Below, one piece after another: positions 1 through 8,898 of a stretch of 64,000 bases of DNA. Positions within the stretch are counted from its first letter, which is position 1. Each line of letters begins with the position of its first letter. Made by a program: the position numbers and the translations under genes. Origin of the DNA: Bin5 sp965116395 (GTDB lineage Bacteria; Chloroflexota; Anaerolineae; Caldilineales; Caldilineaceae); the NCBI GenBank assembly GCA_965116395.1, contig OZ220684.1, forward strand, positions 62,001 to 126,000, given 5' to 3'. The notes beneath the pieces are model-generated. The model saw nothing but the letters and a program-made list of their open reading frames with translations, did not search any database and was not told the origin of the DNA.

Positions 1-1079
1 CGAATTTTGAGACGCCGTTTGACGGTTGAAATCACCTGTTCAGCAGCCTGCGGGCGCTCTGCGACGGCGCCAAATGGGTCGCTGCTTCCCGCCGGGTTTC
101 GGCTGAGCAGGCGCAGCGTGGAAAGTATGCAGTGGGGGAGGGCATTCAGATCGTAGCCGCCCTCGAGGGTGGTGATGAGCCGCCCACCGCAGAGTTCGTC
201 AGCGAGCGCCAGCAGTTCCTCAATTATTGCGGCGTAGCCGCTGACGCTCAGACGATGACCGCTGAGGGGGTCCATCCAGTGGCCGTCATATCCGGCGGAC
301 ACGAAAATTGTGTCCGGGGCGAATTCTTGCGCAAGGGGCGCCACCAGTTGACAAATGGCGGCGAGGTAACCGGCGTCGCCAACGCCTTCGGGAAAAGGAA
401 CGTTTACGGTAGCGCCTTTGCCGGCGTCGCGGCCGGTCTCGTCGATGCCGCCGCTGAAGGGGTAGTGCGGGTATTGGTGAATGCTGATGAAGAGCACGGT
501 TGGATCGTCGTAGAACATCTCGGCGGTGCCGTTGCCGTGATGGACGTCGAAGTCGACGATCAGTACCCGCTCGGCGCCGTGCTCTTGCTGGGCATGGCGC
601 GCCGCGATGGCCACATTACCGAAAAGGCAGAATCCTTTGGCGGTATGGGGGCGGGCGTGATGGCCTGGCGGACGCACCATAGCAAAGCCATTGGCGGCAG
701 CGCCGGTCATTACTGCGTCGGTTATGTTCAGCAGCCCGCCCGCGGCCCGCAGAGCTGCCTCCCAGGTGTTGCTAAGGGCGTAGGTGTCCTGGTCGAGCCA
801 AACTGCTGCTGCGTTCGGGTTGCTTGAGGCAACTTGGGGGCTGGTATCGGAATTGCCGATGTCGCGGCAGATGGCCTGGAGATGTTCGACGTAGTGGGCG
901 CTGTGGACGGCCATTATTGGTTCGAGAGGGGCTGGCGCATTGGGAAGACATTCCAAGGTTTCGAGAATGCCGTCGGCCTCCAGGAGAGCCAGGGTGCTTT
1001 CCATACGCTGGAGACATTCCGGGTGGCCGGGGAAACTATGGTTGCGTTCGAACGGGTCGTAAACGAAGGCGGTGGTCAT
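1..1079 (-). CDS. Histone deacetylase/acetoin-utilisation family amidohydrolase (3' end cut by window edge)
   Basis: Zinc-dependent deacetylase of the arginase/HDAC fold; bacterial members remove acetyl groups from lysines, polyamines or other acylamides in the cytoplasm. Reading from ATG at 1077-1079, the protein shows the family landmarks in order: a GHHA motif (the His pair of the charge relay) near residue 140, FDVHHGNGT with the zinc-binding Asp and His, SAGYDGH with a further Asp ligand, and EGGYD near the C-terminus. These are the canonical catalytic features, so an active enzyme is expected. 359 codons are visible, the frame stays open to base 1, and only a short tail can be missing. 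The ribosome binding site is weak (GAGATAAGAA). It lies 273 bp beyond the stop of the next gene on the same strand. Substrate cannot be told from sequence. A 231-residue reading frame on the other strand is a shadow of this gene. Confidence 0.93.
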   Translation of the reverse strand, partial: MTTAFVYDPFERNHSFPGHPECLQRMESTLALLEADGILETLECLPNAPAPLEPIMAVHSAHYVEHLQAICRDIGNSDTSPQVASSNPNAAAVWLDQDTYALSNTWEAALRAAGGLLNITDAVMTGAAANGFAMVRPPGHHARPHTAKGFCLFGNVAIAARHAQQEHGAERVLIVDFDVHHGNGTAEMFYDDPTVLFISIHQYPHYPFSGGIDETGRDAGKGATVNVPFPEGVGDAGYLAAICQLVAPLAQEFAPDTIFVSAGYDGHWMDPLSGHRLSVSGYAAIIEELLALADELCGGRLITTLEGGYDLNALPHCILSTLRLLSRNPAGSSDPFGAVAERPQAAEQVISTVKRRLKI

Positions 1080-1352
1080 TTCTTATCTCGGTGACAAGGT
1101 GGTGCGCAGTTTTTCCTGAAGACTGTCAAGTCGAGCTTCCAACATACGAGGGCGCTTTTTATGGGGCAATACTTAGCGCCGTCAGGTTGGTGACCGTTCT
1201 CAGAGCCTGTTCCGTGACAGGCGGAGGGTGGGAGACGGGCAGGACGATTGTTGGTTTCCTGCTATCTGAAGTTTGCGTGAGATCTGCCCTCAACCAGGCG
1301 AACGCATGCCCCCTGCTTATACTTTTTGCTCAGTCCAGAAAGGCCTTTTGTT

Positions 1353-3005
1353 TTAACGGGCTTCCTTTTCGAAAGCGGGAATGTACAGTTCGGTGCCCAG
1401 ACGGAAGCGAAGGTCAAAGCTGTGTTCGTCGGAGCCGAAGGGCTGGACTTGACTTTGTAGCGCGAGCGGGCCGTCAAAGGTTACCTGACGGGTCGAGTGC
1501 AAGGTTTGGCCGTCCCAGAGCAGGCTGATTTCGTCGTTTTTTTCCTGGCCAGCAAAGGGTAGTCGAAGGAGCGCCCACCAGTCCCAATGGGAAGGCCAGT
1601 TCTTTTGAATCGTCAGAACACCGTTTTCAACTGTGATCCCCAATAGGTTCCAGATCGTATTGTCGGCTGCCAAGGGCTGGGGGGCTGGAGATGCGTCATC
1701 GTCACAGCCGCCGCGTTCAGCTGCGTGCGCCCAGCGCGCGGCGTCCTCAGTCTGCTCCATCATCCGGGCGAGTGCAGACGCCGCGATAAGCGCACGGACG
1801 GCGGCTTCATGGGAAACGTCCCTGGAACCGGCGGGAACTTCGGAATCCCGGGAAAGAGTGGCCAGCTCGTCGGCGATAGTGGATATTGTAGTCTGGTGCG
1901 TGGAAAGCCATTCCGGATCGGGTAGCCGCTGCAGATGCGCGTGCAGTGACTCCAGGTAGGAAGCAGACGCGAAAGGTATATCTGCATCGTGTACGTCGAC
2001 CGGCCCGCGGGGGAGCGTTGGCAGCTGGCGGGGAAGTGCGCCGCCGGTGCGATCGGCGACCCGGCGCAGGGTGTCCAGCATGGCGCGGCTGCGTTCAGGC
2101 GCGAAGGTGTCGAACAGGTCGACGAGCGCTGGTACTGAGTCGGTGGCGCGGTTGGCGGGGGCATAGCCGGAGCGTAAACGGGCAAGGTTTTGCACGGCCT
2201 CTATTTTGGCGTCTTGGACTGTGCGGTTGGCCTTGGCATCAGGTGACCAGAGACGGCCGCGGTGGGTGATTTCGTGCCAGCTGTTGAGGCTGCGTTTGAA
2301 GGCACGGGAGATGTCTCGCTGAACAAGGAAACCGTTCCATGCCACCTGTTCGCCGACGTCGCTTAGCGACAGGATAAGCGGCAGGTCGACCTGGCCGGCG
2401 ACGAGTACATGATAGAGGAGCACGGCCTGCGAGTCGGTGGGGAAGTGGACTCGATCGGGCCGTCCTTCGGCGGCGCCGAAGACGCGTGTGCTTTCGGCGT
2501 TGCGCTGGTTGTGGGCGCCCGTTGCTTCACCGGGGTCAGATTGTGCGACCAGAAGCCCGTCCACCATGCGTTGCTCCAGGGCTTCGCCCCAGTCGATCTC
2601 GACGCGAATCTGGATGAGACGATCGCCCTCGGCCTGGGCTTCCATCATCCAGAGGAGCGACCGATCGTAGTAGCTGTCGAGTGGTGCGAAGATGCGTTTG
2701 CTGACGATCACACCTTCGACGCCGTAGATTGTTTCCTGATAGCCGGGATAGAGCTGAACGGCCAGGGGCAGGACATCGTCGAGCTGCTCGCTGCTAATGC
2801 CGCTGCTGGTGTACATGGGCGCGTCAAAACGGATGCGGATGGAGCGCGCATAGGCGCGCTGATGCCACTGCCAGCGGAGATTGTAGAGATCGCTGTCCTT
2901 GTCGGCAACGAAGTACAGTTCGCCGTTGTTATGCGGAAAGCGAGCTTCGTCGTTTATGTCGTCGTAGTCTTCGAGTTGGGGCTGGTCGAGGGCGGGATCT
3001 GTCAT
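1353..3005 (-). CDS. Unknown 550-residue protein, possibly carbohydrate-active
   Basis: I do not recognise this protein with confidence. It has no signal peptide or membrane segment and is rich in Trp and in alternating strand-like stretches. Residues about 30-250 look like a beta-sandwich (a YGVEGVIVSKRIF stretch followed by WMMEAQAEGDRLIQIRVEIDW), residues about 260-400 look helical, and the C-terminal 90 residues return to strands. This order resembles the N-terminal sandwich plus helical region of some (alpha/alpha)6 glycosidases, but no catalytic motif can be named, so this is only a hint. Start is ATG at 3003-3005 with a modest GAGAAA upstream. It follows the ABC ATPase gene on the same strand after 106 bp, so co-transcription with the importer is possible, which would be compatible with handling an imported sugar or nucleoside. 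Confidence 0.75.
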   Translation of the reverse strand: MTDPALDQPQLEDYDDINDEARFPHNNGELYFVADKDSDLYNLRWQWHQRAYARSIRIRFDAPMYTSSGISSEQLDDVLPLAVQLYPGYQETIYGVEGVIVSKRIFAPLDSYYDRSLLWMMEAQAEGDRLIQIRVEIDWGEALEQRMVDGLLVAQSDPGEATGAHNQRNAESTRVFGAAEGRPDRVHFPTDSQAVLLYHVLVAGQVDLPLILSLSDVGEQVAWNGFLVQRDISRAFKRSLNSWHEITHRGRLWSPDAKANRTVQDAKIEAVQNLARLRSGYAPANRATDSVPALVDLFDTFAPERSRAMLDTLRRVADRTGGALPRQLPTLPRGPVDVHDADIPFASASYLESLHAHLQRLPDPEWLSTHQTTISTIADELATLSRDSEVPAGSRDVSHEAAVRALIAASALARMMEQTEDAARWAHAAERGGCDDDASPAPQPLAADNTIWNLLGITVENGVLTIQKNWPSHWDWWALLRLPFAGQEKNDEISLLWDGQTLHSTRQVTFDGPLALQSQVQPFGSDEHSFDLRFRLGTELYIPAFEKEAR

Positions 3006-3111
3006 CGGGTCATTTTTCTCGTTGCAATGTACTTTGGATGAACAATCAGGAGCTTCTTCCGTTTAGGCGAGAAACTGCAGAGGCGCGTGCTAGCGGACTT
3101 TCCCTGGCAAC

Positions 3112-4671
3112 CTAGTCATCGACACGAACACCGGCCATCAGAAGCCCGATCTTTTCGCGGGTGGCGTCGGACCGCGGGAGCACCGCGCTGATCTGGCCAT
3201 GGAACATAACAGCAATTCGATCCGAAAGGGCCATTATCTCATCCAATTCATTGCTGACCAACAGTACTGCGACGCTTTCGTCGCGTTTGGAGACGATCTG
3301 GCTGTGGATAAATTCGATCGAGCCTACGTCGATTCCGCGCGTGGGCTGGGCGGCCACAAGGAGACGGATAGGCCGGCCAAATTCGCGGGCGACGACCATC
3401 TTCTGCTGGTTGCCGCCGGAGAGGCTGGCGCCGGATGTTCTGACGGAAGGGGTACGTACGTCGAAGCGCGCCACCAGTTCTTCGGCATGCTGGGCGATGG
3501 CCTGTTCATTCATCGTCAGCCCGGTTGTAAAGGGCGATTTGTAGTATGAACCAAGTACTAAGTTGTCGGCTACCGAGTAGGCGCCCACCATGCCGTACAT
3601 ATGGCGGTCTTCAGGCACGTGGCAGATGGCGCCTTCCTCGGTGATGCGGCGGGGCGGGGCGTTGGTCATGTTTGCGCCGTCTATAAGGACTGTGCCAGAG
3701 GTAGATGGGCGCAGACCGGTAATAACTTCGACAAGTTCGGTCTGGCCGTTGCCCTGCACGCCGGCAACGCCGACGATTTCGCCGGCGCGCACGTCCAGAG
3801 AGACGCCGCGCAGGGCCGGCTCACCCATGTCTGTAAAGGCTTCGATATCGCGCAACTGCAGAAGCACATCGCCGCCGCTGGCGGGCTCTTTCTCAACCTC
3901 CAGCGTCACCTTACGCCCCACCATGAGCGAGGCGAGATCTTCTTGCGATACTGTCGCGGGATCGGCCTCGCCCACCAATTCGCCGCGACGCAGGACGGCT
4001 ATACGGTCGGCGATGCGCAGCACTTCCTTGAGCTTGTGGGTGATGAATATGATCGATTTACCCTGGCTGCGCAGCAGCTCCATGACTGCGAACAGGCCCT
4101 CGATCTCCTGCGGCGTCAGCACCGATGTAGGCTCATCGAGGATCAGGATATCGGCATTTCTGTAGAGCGCCTTGAGGATTTCGACTCGCTGCTGTACGCC
4201 CACGGGCAGGTCTTCGATGATCGCGTTTGGGTCAACGGGCATGTTGTAGCGGTCGGCCAGTTCCTGGATTTGGGCGGCGACGCGCTCGCGATTCAGAAGT
4301 CCGCGGTCGACGCTCTCGCTGCCGAGCATGATATTGTCGACAACGCTCATTACGGGCACAAGCTGGAAGTGCTGATGGACCATACCGATGCCTAAATCGA
4401 TAGCATCGCGGGGGGAGTGAAATTCCACAACATTGCCATCTACCAGAATCTGGCCCTCGGTGGGCTGGTACAACCCGTAGATGATATTCATCAGGGTTGA
4501 CTTGCCGGCACCGTTTTCGCCGAGGAGAGCGAGGATCTCGCCCTTGTGCAGGGCCAGGTCAATGTCTTTGTTGGCGACGACACCGGGGAAGAGTTTTGTG
4601 ATACCTTGTGCTTCGAGTTTCGGGGACTCCGGTTCGTGCCGGTCGTTCGGGGACGGTTGCGACTGGGTCAT
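3112..4671 (-). CDS. ABC transporter ATP-binding protein, BMP/nucleoside importer type (two fused ATPase domains)
   Basis: Energises a BMP-type importer for nucleosides or related purine compounds. 519 residues contain two ABC domains, as in the YufO/NupO/RnsB family. Domain 1 (about 20-250) has Walker A GENGAGKS, the family-typical degenerate signature PVGVQQRVEI in place of LSGGQ, and Walker B ILILDEPTS. Domain 2 (about 265-510) has a degenerate Walker A (GVQGNGQTEL) but a good signature LSGGNQQK and the sequence LLVAAQPTRGIDVG at Walker B. This asymmetry is normal for the family and means one fully canonical ATP site. Start ATG overlaps the stop of the upstream permease by 4 bp (ATGA), so translation is probably coupled. 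Order here is binding protein, permease, permease, ATPase. Confidence 0.95.
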   Translation of the reverse strand: MTQSQPSPNDRHEPESPKLEAQGITKLFPGVVANKDIDLALHKGEILALLGENGAGKSTLMNIIYGLYQPTEGQILVDGNVVEFHSPRDAIDLGIGMVHQHFQLVPVMSVVDNIMLGSESVDRGLLNRERVAAQIQELADRYNMPVDPNAIIEDLPVGVQQRVEILKALYRNADILILDEPTSVLTPQEIEGLFAVMELLRSQGKSIIFITHKLKEVLRIADRIAVLRRGELVGEADPATVSQEDLASLMVGRKVTLEVEKEPASGGDVLLQLRDIEAFTDMGEPALRGVSLDVRAGEIVGVAGVQGNGQTELVEVITGLRPSTSGTVLIDGANMTNAPPRRITEEGAICHVPEDRHMYGMVGAYSVADNLVLGSYYKSPFTTGLTMNEQAIAQHAEELVARFDVRTPSVRTSGASLSGGNQQKMVVAREFGRPIRLLVAAQPTRGIDVGSIEFIHSQIVSKRDESVAVLLVSNELDEIMALSDRIAVMFHGQISAVLPRSDATREKIGLLMAGVRVDD

Positions 4672-5735
4672 TCGCTGCCCTCCGTCTCGTAGACTTTGCC
4701 CTCGGCGGCGGGAGGCCGCACGCGCCCCACAAGGCCGGAAACGGCGACGATGGTGACAACGTAGGGGAGCATTGAGATAAATTGACGGGGCACCTGGGTG
4801 ACGCCGGCCAGTAGCAGCTCGTTCTGCAGAGCCTGGGTATAGCCAAAAAGGGTGGCCGCGCCGAGCGCGCCAAAGGGAGTCCAGTTACCGAAGATCATAG
4901 CGGCCAAGGAAATGAAGCCCCGACCTGCGGTCATGCCCTCCTGAAATTGACCGACTGCCTCCAAGACCAGGAAAGCGCCGGCCAGACCTGCCAACATGCC
5001 GCCAAGCGATGTGTTCACGTAGCGGTAAAGGTTGACGTTTATGCCGACGGTATCGGCCGCGCGTGGATGTTCTCCGACCGCGCGCGTACGCAGCCCCCAG
5101 CGAGTATAGAATAGGCCAACGTGTACGACCACCACCAGAATCAATGCCAGATACGTAATGGGAGGATTGTCGAAAAGGACCGGTCCGACCACGGGAATCT
5201 GGGCCAGTCCCGGAATTGGGATCGAGGCGAACTTGCCTTCGGCGATGGCGTCGCGATCGTACAGATAGGATGTTGCCCCCAGCGCCAGGATAATGATCAC
5301 GGTACCTGAGATGATCTGGTCCATGCGGAAGCGGATAGAAAAGAGCGCGTGGACGGCCCCCATCATGCCGCCGATAGCCATGGCCACGACCACGCTGAAA
5401 ACGAGGCTGGCGACCAGGGGCCAATGGTTGGTGCTGGTCTTGGCGACGAACCCGCCGAAGGCGCCGGCAAGCATCATGCCCTCGATGCCTATATTGATGA
5501 TGCCGGACCTCTCACACAGTATGCCGCTGAGCGCGCCCAGCACCAGAGGCACTGTCTGCCGCAGAGTGAAATTGAGGGCGCTGATTCCGAAAAGTACGCG
5601 TAGCCAAGTCTGCTCTTTGAGCGGCGTCAGATTCACCAGGATTGACATCACAACCAGCGCCAACGCCACGAGCAGGGCGGTGCCATAGCGTTTGCGTATT
5701 CGCAGGAGGGTAGAAAGCGGGGAGAAATAGTTCAC
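4668..5735 (-). CDS. ABC transporter permease, BMP/nucleoside type (second permease)
   Basis: Inner-membrane permease of the branched-chain/ribose/nucleoside superfamily (YufQ/NupQ side). 355 residues with about eight to ten hydrophobic helices. The family region ERSGIINIGIEGMMLAGAF is present near residue 95, and the stretch RAVGEHPRAADTVGINV, the cytoplasmic coupling loop that meets the ATPase, is near residue 220. Start is GTG at 5733-5735, overlapping the stop of the preceding permease as GTGA; the stop overlaps the ATPase start. The coupled overlaps imply equal expression of the two permeases and the ATPase as one complex. Confidence 0.94.
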   Translation of the reverse strand: MNYFSPLSTLLRIRKRYGTALLVALALVVMSILVNLTPLKEQTWLRVLFGISALNFTLRQTVPLVLGALSGILCERSGIINIGIEGMMLAGAFGGFVAKTSTNHWPLVASLVFSVVVAMAIGGMMGAVHALFSIRFRMDQIISGTVIIILALGATSYLYDRDAIAEGKFASIPIPGLAQIPVVGPVLFDNPPITYLALILVVVVHVGLFYTRWGLRTRAVGEHPRAADTVGINVNLYRYVNTSLGGMLAGLAGAFLVLEAVGQFQEGMTAGRGFISLAAMIFGNWTPFGALGAATLFGYTQALQNELLLAGVTQVPRQFISMLPYVVTIVAVSGLVGRVRPPAAEGKVYETEGSE

Positions 5736-6868
5736 GAGCCGCCCCAGCTTGTGCTGACCGCGGAGGCGGCCTCTTCCTGCGTCTGCTGGCGCAGGCGGAA
5801 AATCATGCGAATTATCAGAGGGGCGGCGACGAAGGCAAGCACGAGCGCTTGAATGATCTGGATGATGTCGGCGGGGACCCCTGACTCGAATTGCATTGTT
5901 GCTGCGCCGCCATCGAGCGCGCCGAACATGAAGGCGGCGAGTAGAACGCCAAAGGGGTGGGTCTGCCCCAACAGAGCCACGGTGATGCCGTCAAAACCGA
6001 CCGCCCCGCCGAATTCCGGGGCGAACTTGTGGTTCAGTCCCAGGGTTTCGATGCCCCCAGCCAAGCCGGCCAGTCCACCGGCGAGCGCCATCGTCAGGAT
6101 GATGGTGAAATTGACGCGGATTCCGGCGTATTTTGCCGCCCGCATGTTGTGGCCGACAGTACGCATTTCAAATCCGAGAGGCGTTTTGAAGATTAACCAC
6201 CAGATAAAGATGGCGGCGGCCAGGGCGAGGAATACACCGTAATGGACGCGGTAAGGGGGGCCAAACAGCCAGGGAATCTGGGCGGATGCGAGCACGTCGC
6301 GCGTCTCGGAAATGGCGCCGGCGGTCCGATCCCAAAGGGGGCCAGGCGTCTGGCCCTGGGTGCCACCGGCGTATACGGTCCAGCCGGCGAAGAGGGAGGC
6401 GACATAGTTGAGCATGATGGTAACGATGACTTCATGGGCGCCGGTATAGACTTTGAGAAATCCGGGGATGGCGCCCCAGAGCATGCCGCCGACGATGCCG
6501 GCGATGAGAGCCAGAGGCAGATGGATGAAGGCCGGCAGACCTTCGAAATTGACGCCCACGGCGACAGCGAAAACTGAGCCGATGACGAACTGGCCCGATG
6601 CGCCGATGTTGAACAGGCTGACCTTAAAGGCAAGGGCGACCGAGAGACCGGTCAGGATCAAGGGAACGGTCTTACGAATCGTCCTAGCCCAGCCTTTGCC
6701 ATCGCCAAAGGCGCCTTGGAAGAGGCCACTGTAGGCGGCGAGGGGGTCGTCGCCCGACAGGATCATGACGATCGCACCGGCCAGAAGCGCGGCCAGCAGC
6801 GCCAGCGATGGGATGAAGAGCGCTCGCAGGATTCGTTGCAGGCTGGCTATGGGGAAGGCGGTCGCCAC
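5732..6868 (-). CDS. ABC transporter permease, BMP/nucleoside type (first permease)
   Basis: Partner permease (YufP/NupP side) of the same importer. 378 residues with an N-terminal membrane helix at about 15-38, then FNIGASGQFVIGSV, which corresponds to the family's conserved region, TGAHEVIVTIMLNYVAS, and a coupling loop around RTVGHNMRAAKYAGIRV. Start is GTG at 6866-6868 with GGAGG at 6875-6879, six bases upstream, a strong ribosome binding site. It follows the binding-protein gene after 236 bp, a gap that holds a large hairpin (6995-7030). The C-terminal tail is Gln/Glu rich. Together the two permeases probably form a heterodimeric channel. Confidence 0.94.
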   Translation of the reverse strand: MATAFPIASLQRILRALFIPSLALLAALLAGAIVMILSGDDPLAAYSGLFQGAFGDGKGWARTIRKTVPLILTGLSVALAFKVSLFNIGASGQFVIGSVFAVAVGVNFEGLPAFIHLPLALIAGIVGGMLWGAIPGFLKVYTGAHEVIVTIMLNYVASLFAGWTVYAGGTQGQTPGPLWDRTAGAISETRDVLASAQIPWLFGPPYRVHYGVFLALAAAIFIWWLIFKTPLGFEMRTVGHNMRAAKYAGIRVNFTIILTMALAGGLAGLAGGIETLGLNHKFAPEFGGAVGFDGITVALLGQTHPFGVLLAAFMFGALDGGAATMQFESGVPADIIQIIQALVLAFVAAPLIIRMIFRLRQQTQEEAASAVSTSWGGS

Positions 6869-6969
6869 GGCGGGCCTCCATCTGAAGGCAAAGTTCCAGG
6901 TATGGCAGATTTTTCGGGGTCAGCAATCTGCCGGATGCGGCGGTAAGGAACACTGCGGGAACGTCGGGG

Positions 6970-7030
6970 GCCAGCGTCTGGCACGTCTACAGATGAACCG
7001 GGAGGCCCCGCTGCAGATGCCTCCCGGTTC
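6970..7030 (-). other. Intercistronic hairpins between the binding-protein and permease genes
   Basis: A perfect 12-bp inverted repeat, GAACCGGGAGGC at 6995-7006 and its complement at 7019-7030, encloses a 12-nt loop; a smaller GCCAG/CTGGC hairpin sits at 6970-6982. On the minus strand no T-run follows, so this is not a classic intrinsic terminator. Such stem-loops after a substrate-binding-protein cistron commonly protect the upstream message from 3' exonucleases, or cause partial termination, giving more binding protein than membrane components. That role is inferred from position. Confidence 0.75.
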
Positions 7031-7104
7031 AGTGGGATTTTCGCCGATCGCTTTGGGAGCACGTGTGACGGAAATCCAATTTACTGCTTCATTTGCAGGT
7101 TATG

Positions 7105-8178
7105 TCAGTTGCCATATCCGGTGTCGATCGTGCCATCGATAAGGCCGGCTTTGGTCTCCGCAAGCAGATCCTTCAGTTCCTGAGGGATCATGTCGTCGAA
7201 GTCATGGAAGGGGGCAAGGTCGGCTTTGCCGAAATAGTTTCCGCCAGGGAAAGCGCCGTCGTTGGCCATGTTTACCAGCTCGACTACTCCGGGCGTGATA
7301 AGCTTCATGGCGCTGGAGACGAGGCAGGGATGGGCGGCGGGCACGGTATTCCACTGGTCGGTATCGACGCCGATGCAGAATACGGTTTCGCCGGCGCCAT
7401 CAGCGGTGGCAATTTCCTGTAGGGCGCCATTGCCGGTGATACCGCCAGCGCCGAAGATTACGTCTGCGCCCTGGTCGAGGGCCTGCTTGGCAGTGGCGGC
7501 GCCCCATTCGGGGTCGACGAAGGCTTGGGAAATTTCGCCGGGATGGTAGGTTGAGATCACGTTGATGTCAGCGTTCACAGATTTGGCACCGGCGACGTAG
7601 CCTTCATTGAAGGCCACGACGGGTGGCACGAGATCGGTGCCCAATACAGCGGCGATGGTACCGGTCTTTGAGAGGCTGCCTGCCAGGACACCGGCCAGAT
7701 AGCCGGAGTGGTCCTCGTTGAAGATCAGGCCGGCCACGTTGGGAAGTGTCTCGCCCTGGAACTGGTCTACGCCGATGAAGAATACGTCAGGGTTTTCCAT
7801 GGCTGCGACATTGGTAGCGTCTCCAAGTGCGAAGCCGACGGTTACGATGACATTGTAGCCGGCGTCTACGAACTGTTGGATGTTGTCGGCGTAGTCCTTG
7901 GCATCCTGCGTCTCGATGTACTTGATGTCATCTTCGGCCAAGCCCAGCCCTTCGGCAGAGGCCGTCACACCTTCCCAGGCAGACTGGTTGAAGCTGCGGT
8001 CGTTCACACGGCCGACGTCGGTGACCAGGCCAATCTTGAAGTCGCTCGCTGCGCCGGAATCGGCAGCACCGTCATCGGTGTCGGCTGCGGGCACTGCGGC
8101 AGGCGCGGGGCAGGCTGCGATGAGTAGTGCCAGCGTTGTCAGGAAAATTACGAGAGTGGTGATTCGGGATAATTTCAT
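7105..8178 (-). CDS. BMP-family substrate-binding lipoprotein
   Basis: Extracytoplasmic binding protein (Med/BMP family) that delivers nucleosides or related purines to the importer encoded downstream. Start chosen at ATG 8176-8178 because AGGAG lies eight bases upstream (8186-8190); an upstream ATG at 8214 would add 12 residues ahead of the signal peptide. The 357-residue product begins MKLSR, has a hydrophobic signal helix and the lipobox LIAAC, then an Ala/Asp-rich linker. Mature sequence has typical family stretches: FKIGLVTDVGRVNDRSFNQ, the YADNIQQFVDAGYNVIVTVGF segment, and GADVIFGAGGITGNGALQE. The C-terminal sequence is consistent with a full-length protein. First gene of the operon, read from the promoter at 8359-8387. 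Confidence 0.95.
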   Translation of the reverse strand: MKLSRITTLVIFLTTLALLIAACPAPAAVPAADTDDGAADSGAASDFKIGLVTDVGRVNDRSFNQSAWEGVTASAEGLGLAEDDIKYIETQDAKDYADNIQQFVDAGYNVIVTVGFALGDATNVAAMENPDVFFIGVDQFQGETLPNVAGLIFNEDHSGYLAGVLAGSLSKTGTIAAVLGTDLVPPVVAFNEGYVAGAKSVNADINVISTYHPGEISQAFVDPEWGAATAKQALDQGADVIFGAGGITGNGALQEIATADGAGETVFCIGVDTDQWNTVPAAHPCLVSSAMKLITPGVVELVNMANDGAFPGGNYFGKADLAPFHDFDDMIPQELKDLLAETKAGLIDGTIDTGYGN

Positions 8179-8358
8179 TCGGTTTCTCCTTTGCTGATGT
8201 GACAATGGGCTCACTTAGCTGCATGGGTAGACGGATTCGGAGATATTGGGCAAGGCTAGTCGACCCGTAAGTCTTTCAAAATTGGACGTGCTGCTGTTGG
8301 AGGAAGTGCTGGCCTGCGTGTTTTGTGGCGGCGTTGCGCCTCCAAGTAACTCTGCAAC

Positions 8359-8387
8359 ATTATATGCGGATTCGAGGGCGTTAGCAA
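8359..8387 (-). promoter_or_regulatory. Sigma-70-type promoter of the BMP importer operon
   Basis: On the minus strand, -35 TTGCTA (8382-8387) and a perfect -10 TATAAT (8359-8364) are separated by exactly 17 bp. Transcription would begin near 8352, leaving a leader of about 170 nt before the lipoprotein ATG. The leader contains a short GGCG/CGCC hairpin but I see no known riboswitch consensus in it. Confidence 0.8.
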
Positions 8388-8848
8388 GGCAGGGAATCCG
8401 CAACAGGGGTGAAAACCGCAGGAATTGGAGGGCGTGCATCAGGGGGGCCGGGGTGGGTTCCGACCAGATTTTTGTGTGTTCCAGTAACTACTAAGCCATA
8501 TACAGGCCCTGCCTTGACCAGCCCATTATCCCGGCCGACATTCAGGCTATTTGAATGCGTATTCGGTTGGCGGCAGCCACGTTGCTGGAGCCGCACTGCT
8601 GGAATGCGCACACACGGTGGGTGAGCGATGGTTTTGGACGGGGGCGTTGCGGGGGCGGAGCCCCTGCACAAGGGAGGCCGCTTGCGGCCGACCGCCCATA
8701 TAGAAGGAGAGGGGAGAAAGTAACAGGTTCGCTTGCCCCATTCGGGTCGGCAGATTGAATGTGGAGGGGCGGCTACCATTTGGGGAGGTATTTCACAGTT
8801 TCTGCCTGCGTTGGCGTTGGGAGGCGCACGGGAAACGGCATGGGATTG
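8388..8848. other. Gene-free region upstream of the BMP operon and rsfS
   Basis: No convincing protein is encoded here. The region holds repeat copy 1 (8616-8702) and, between 8555 and 8610, sequence that resembles the stretch just ahead of repeat copy 3. Short frames over the repeat, rich in Arg, Gly and Pro, recur at every copy and follow from the repeat itself; they have no ribosome binding site and are not called. Confidence 0.6.
8616..8702 (+). repeat. Dispersed foldable repeat, copy 1
   Basis: First of three copies (others at 34645-34731 and 46032-46114). The copies share a core containing GGGGGCGTTGCGGGGGCG, AGCCCCTGCACAAGGGAGG and CGACCGCCCA. Two hairpins are visible: an internal GGGGC/GCCCC stem with flanking GC pairs, and in this copy GGCCG-CTTG-CGGCC, where the other two copies have GGGCC-GAA-GGCCC. 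The changed bases keep the pairing. Intergenic, upstream of rsfS. Confidence 0.88.
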
Positions 8849-8857
8849 TGTTATACT
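8849..8857 (+). promoter_or_regulatory. rsfS: Extended -10 promoter of rsfS
   Basis: TG-T-TATACT, an extended -10 element (TGN plus a five-of-six match to TATAAT), ends 41 bp before the proposed CTG start. No clear -35 is seen, as is common with extended -10 promoters. The same TGN-TATACT form occurs at 18752-18760. Confidence 0.55.
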
Positions 8858-8898
8858 GATAGACCGGTCCGAAGCCATCTACGGAGGAGGAGGCCCAA

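Noticed and set aside
132..827. 231-codon plus-strand frame at the left edge
   Set aside because: Antisense shadow of the histone-deacetylase-like gene, whose motifs are intact on the minus strand.
1335..1355. AAAGGCCTTTTGTTTT as a terminator
   Set aside because: The stem is a five-pair palindrome without loop, and its T-rich side faces away from the gene that ends there.
8179..8352. Purine riboswitch in the leader of the BMP importer
   Set aside because: The leader is long enough, but the conserved three-way junction bases are not present; only a short GC hairpin is visible.
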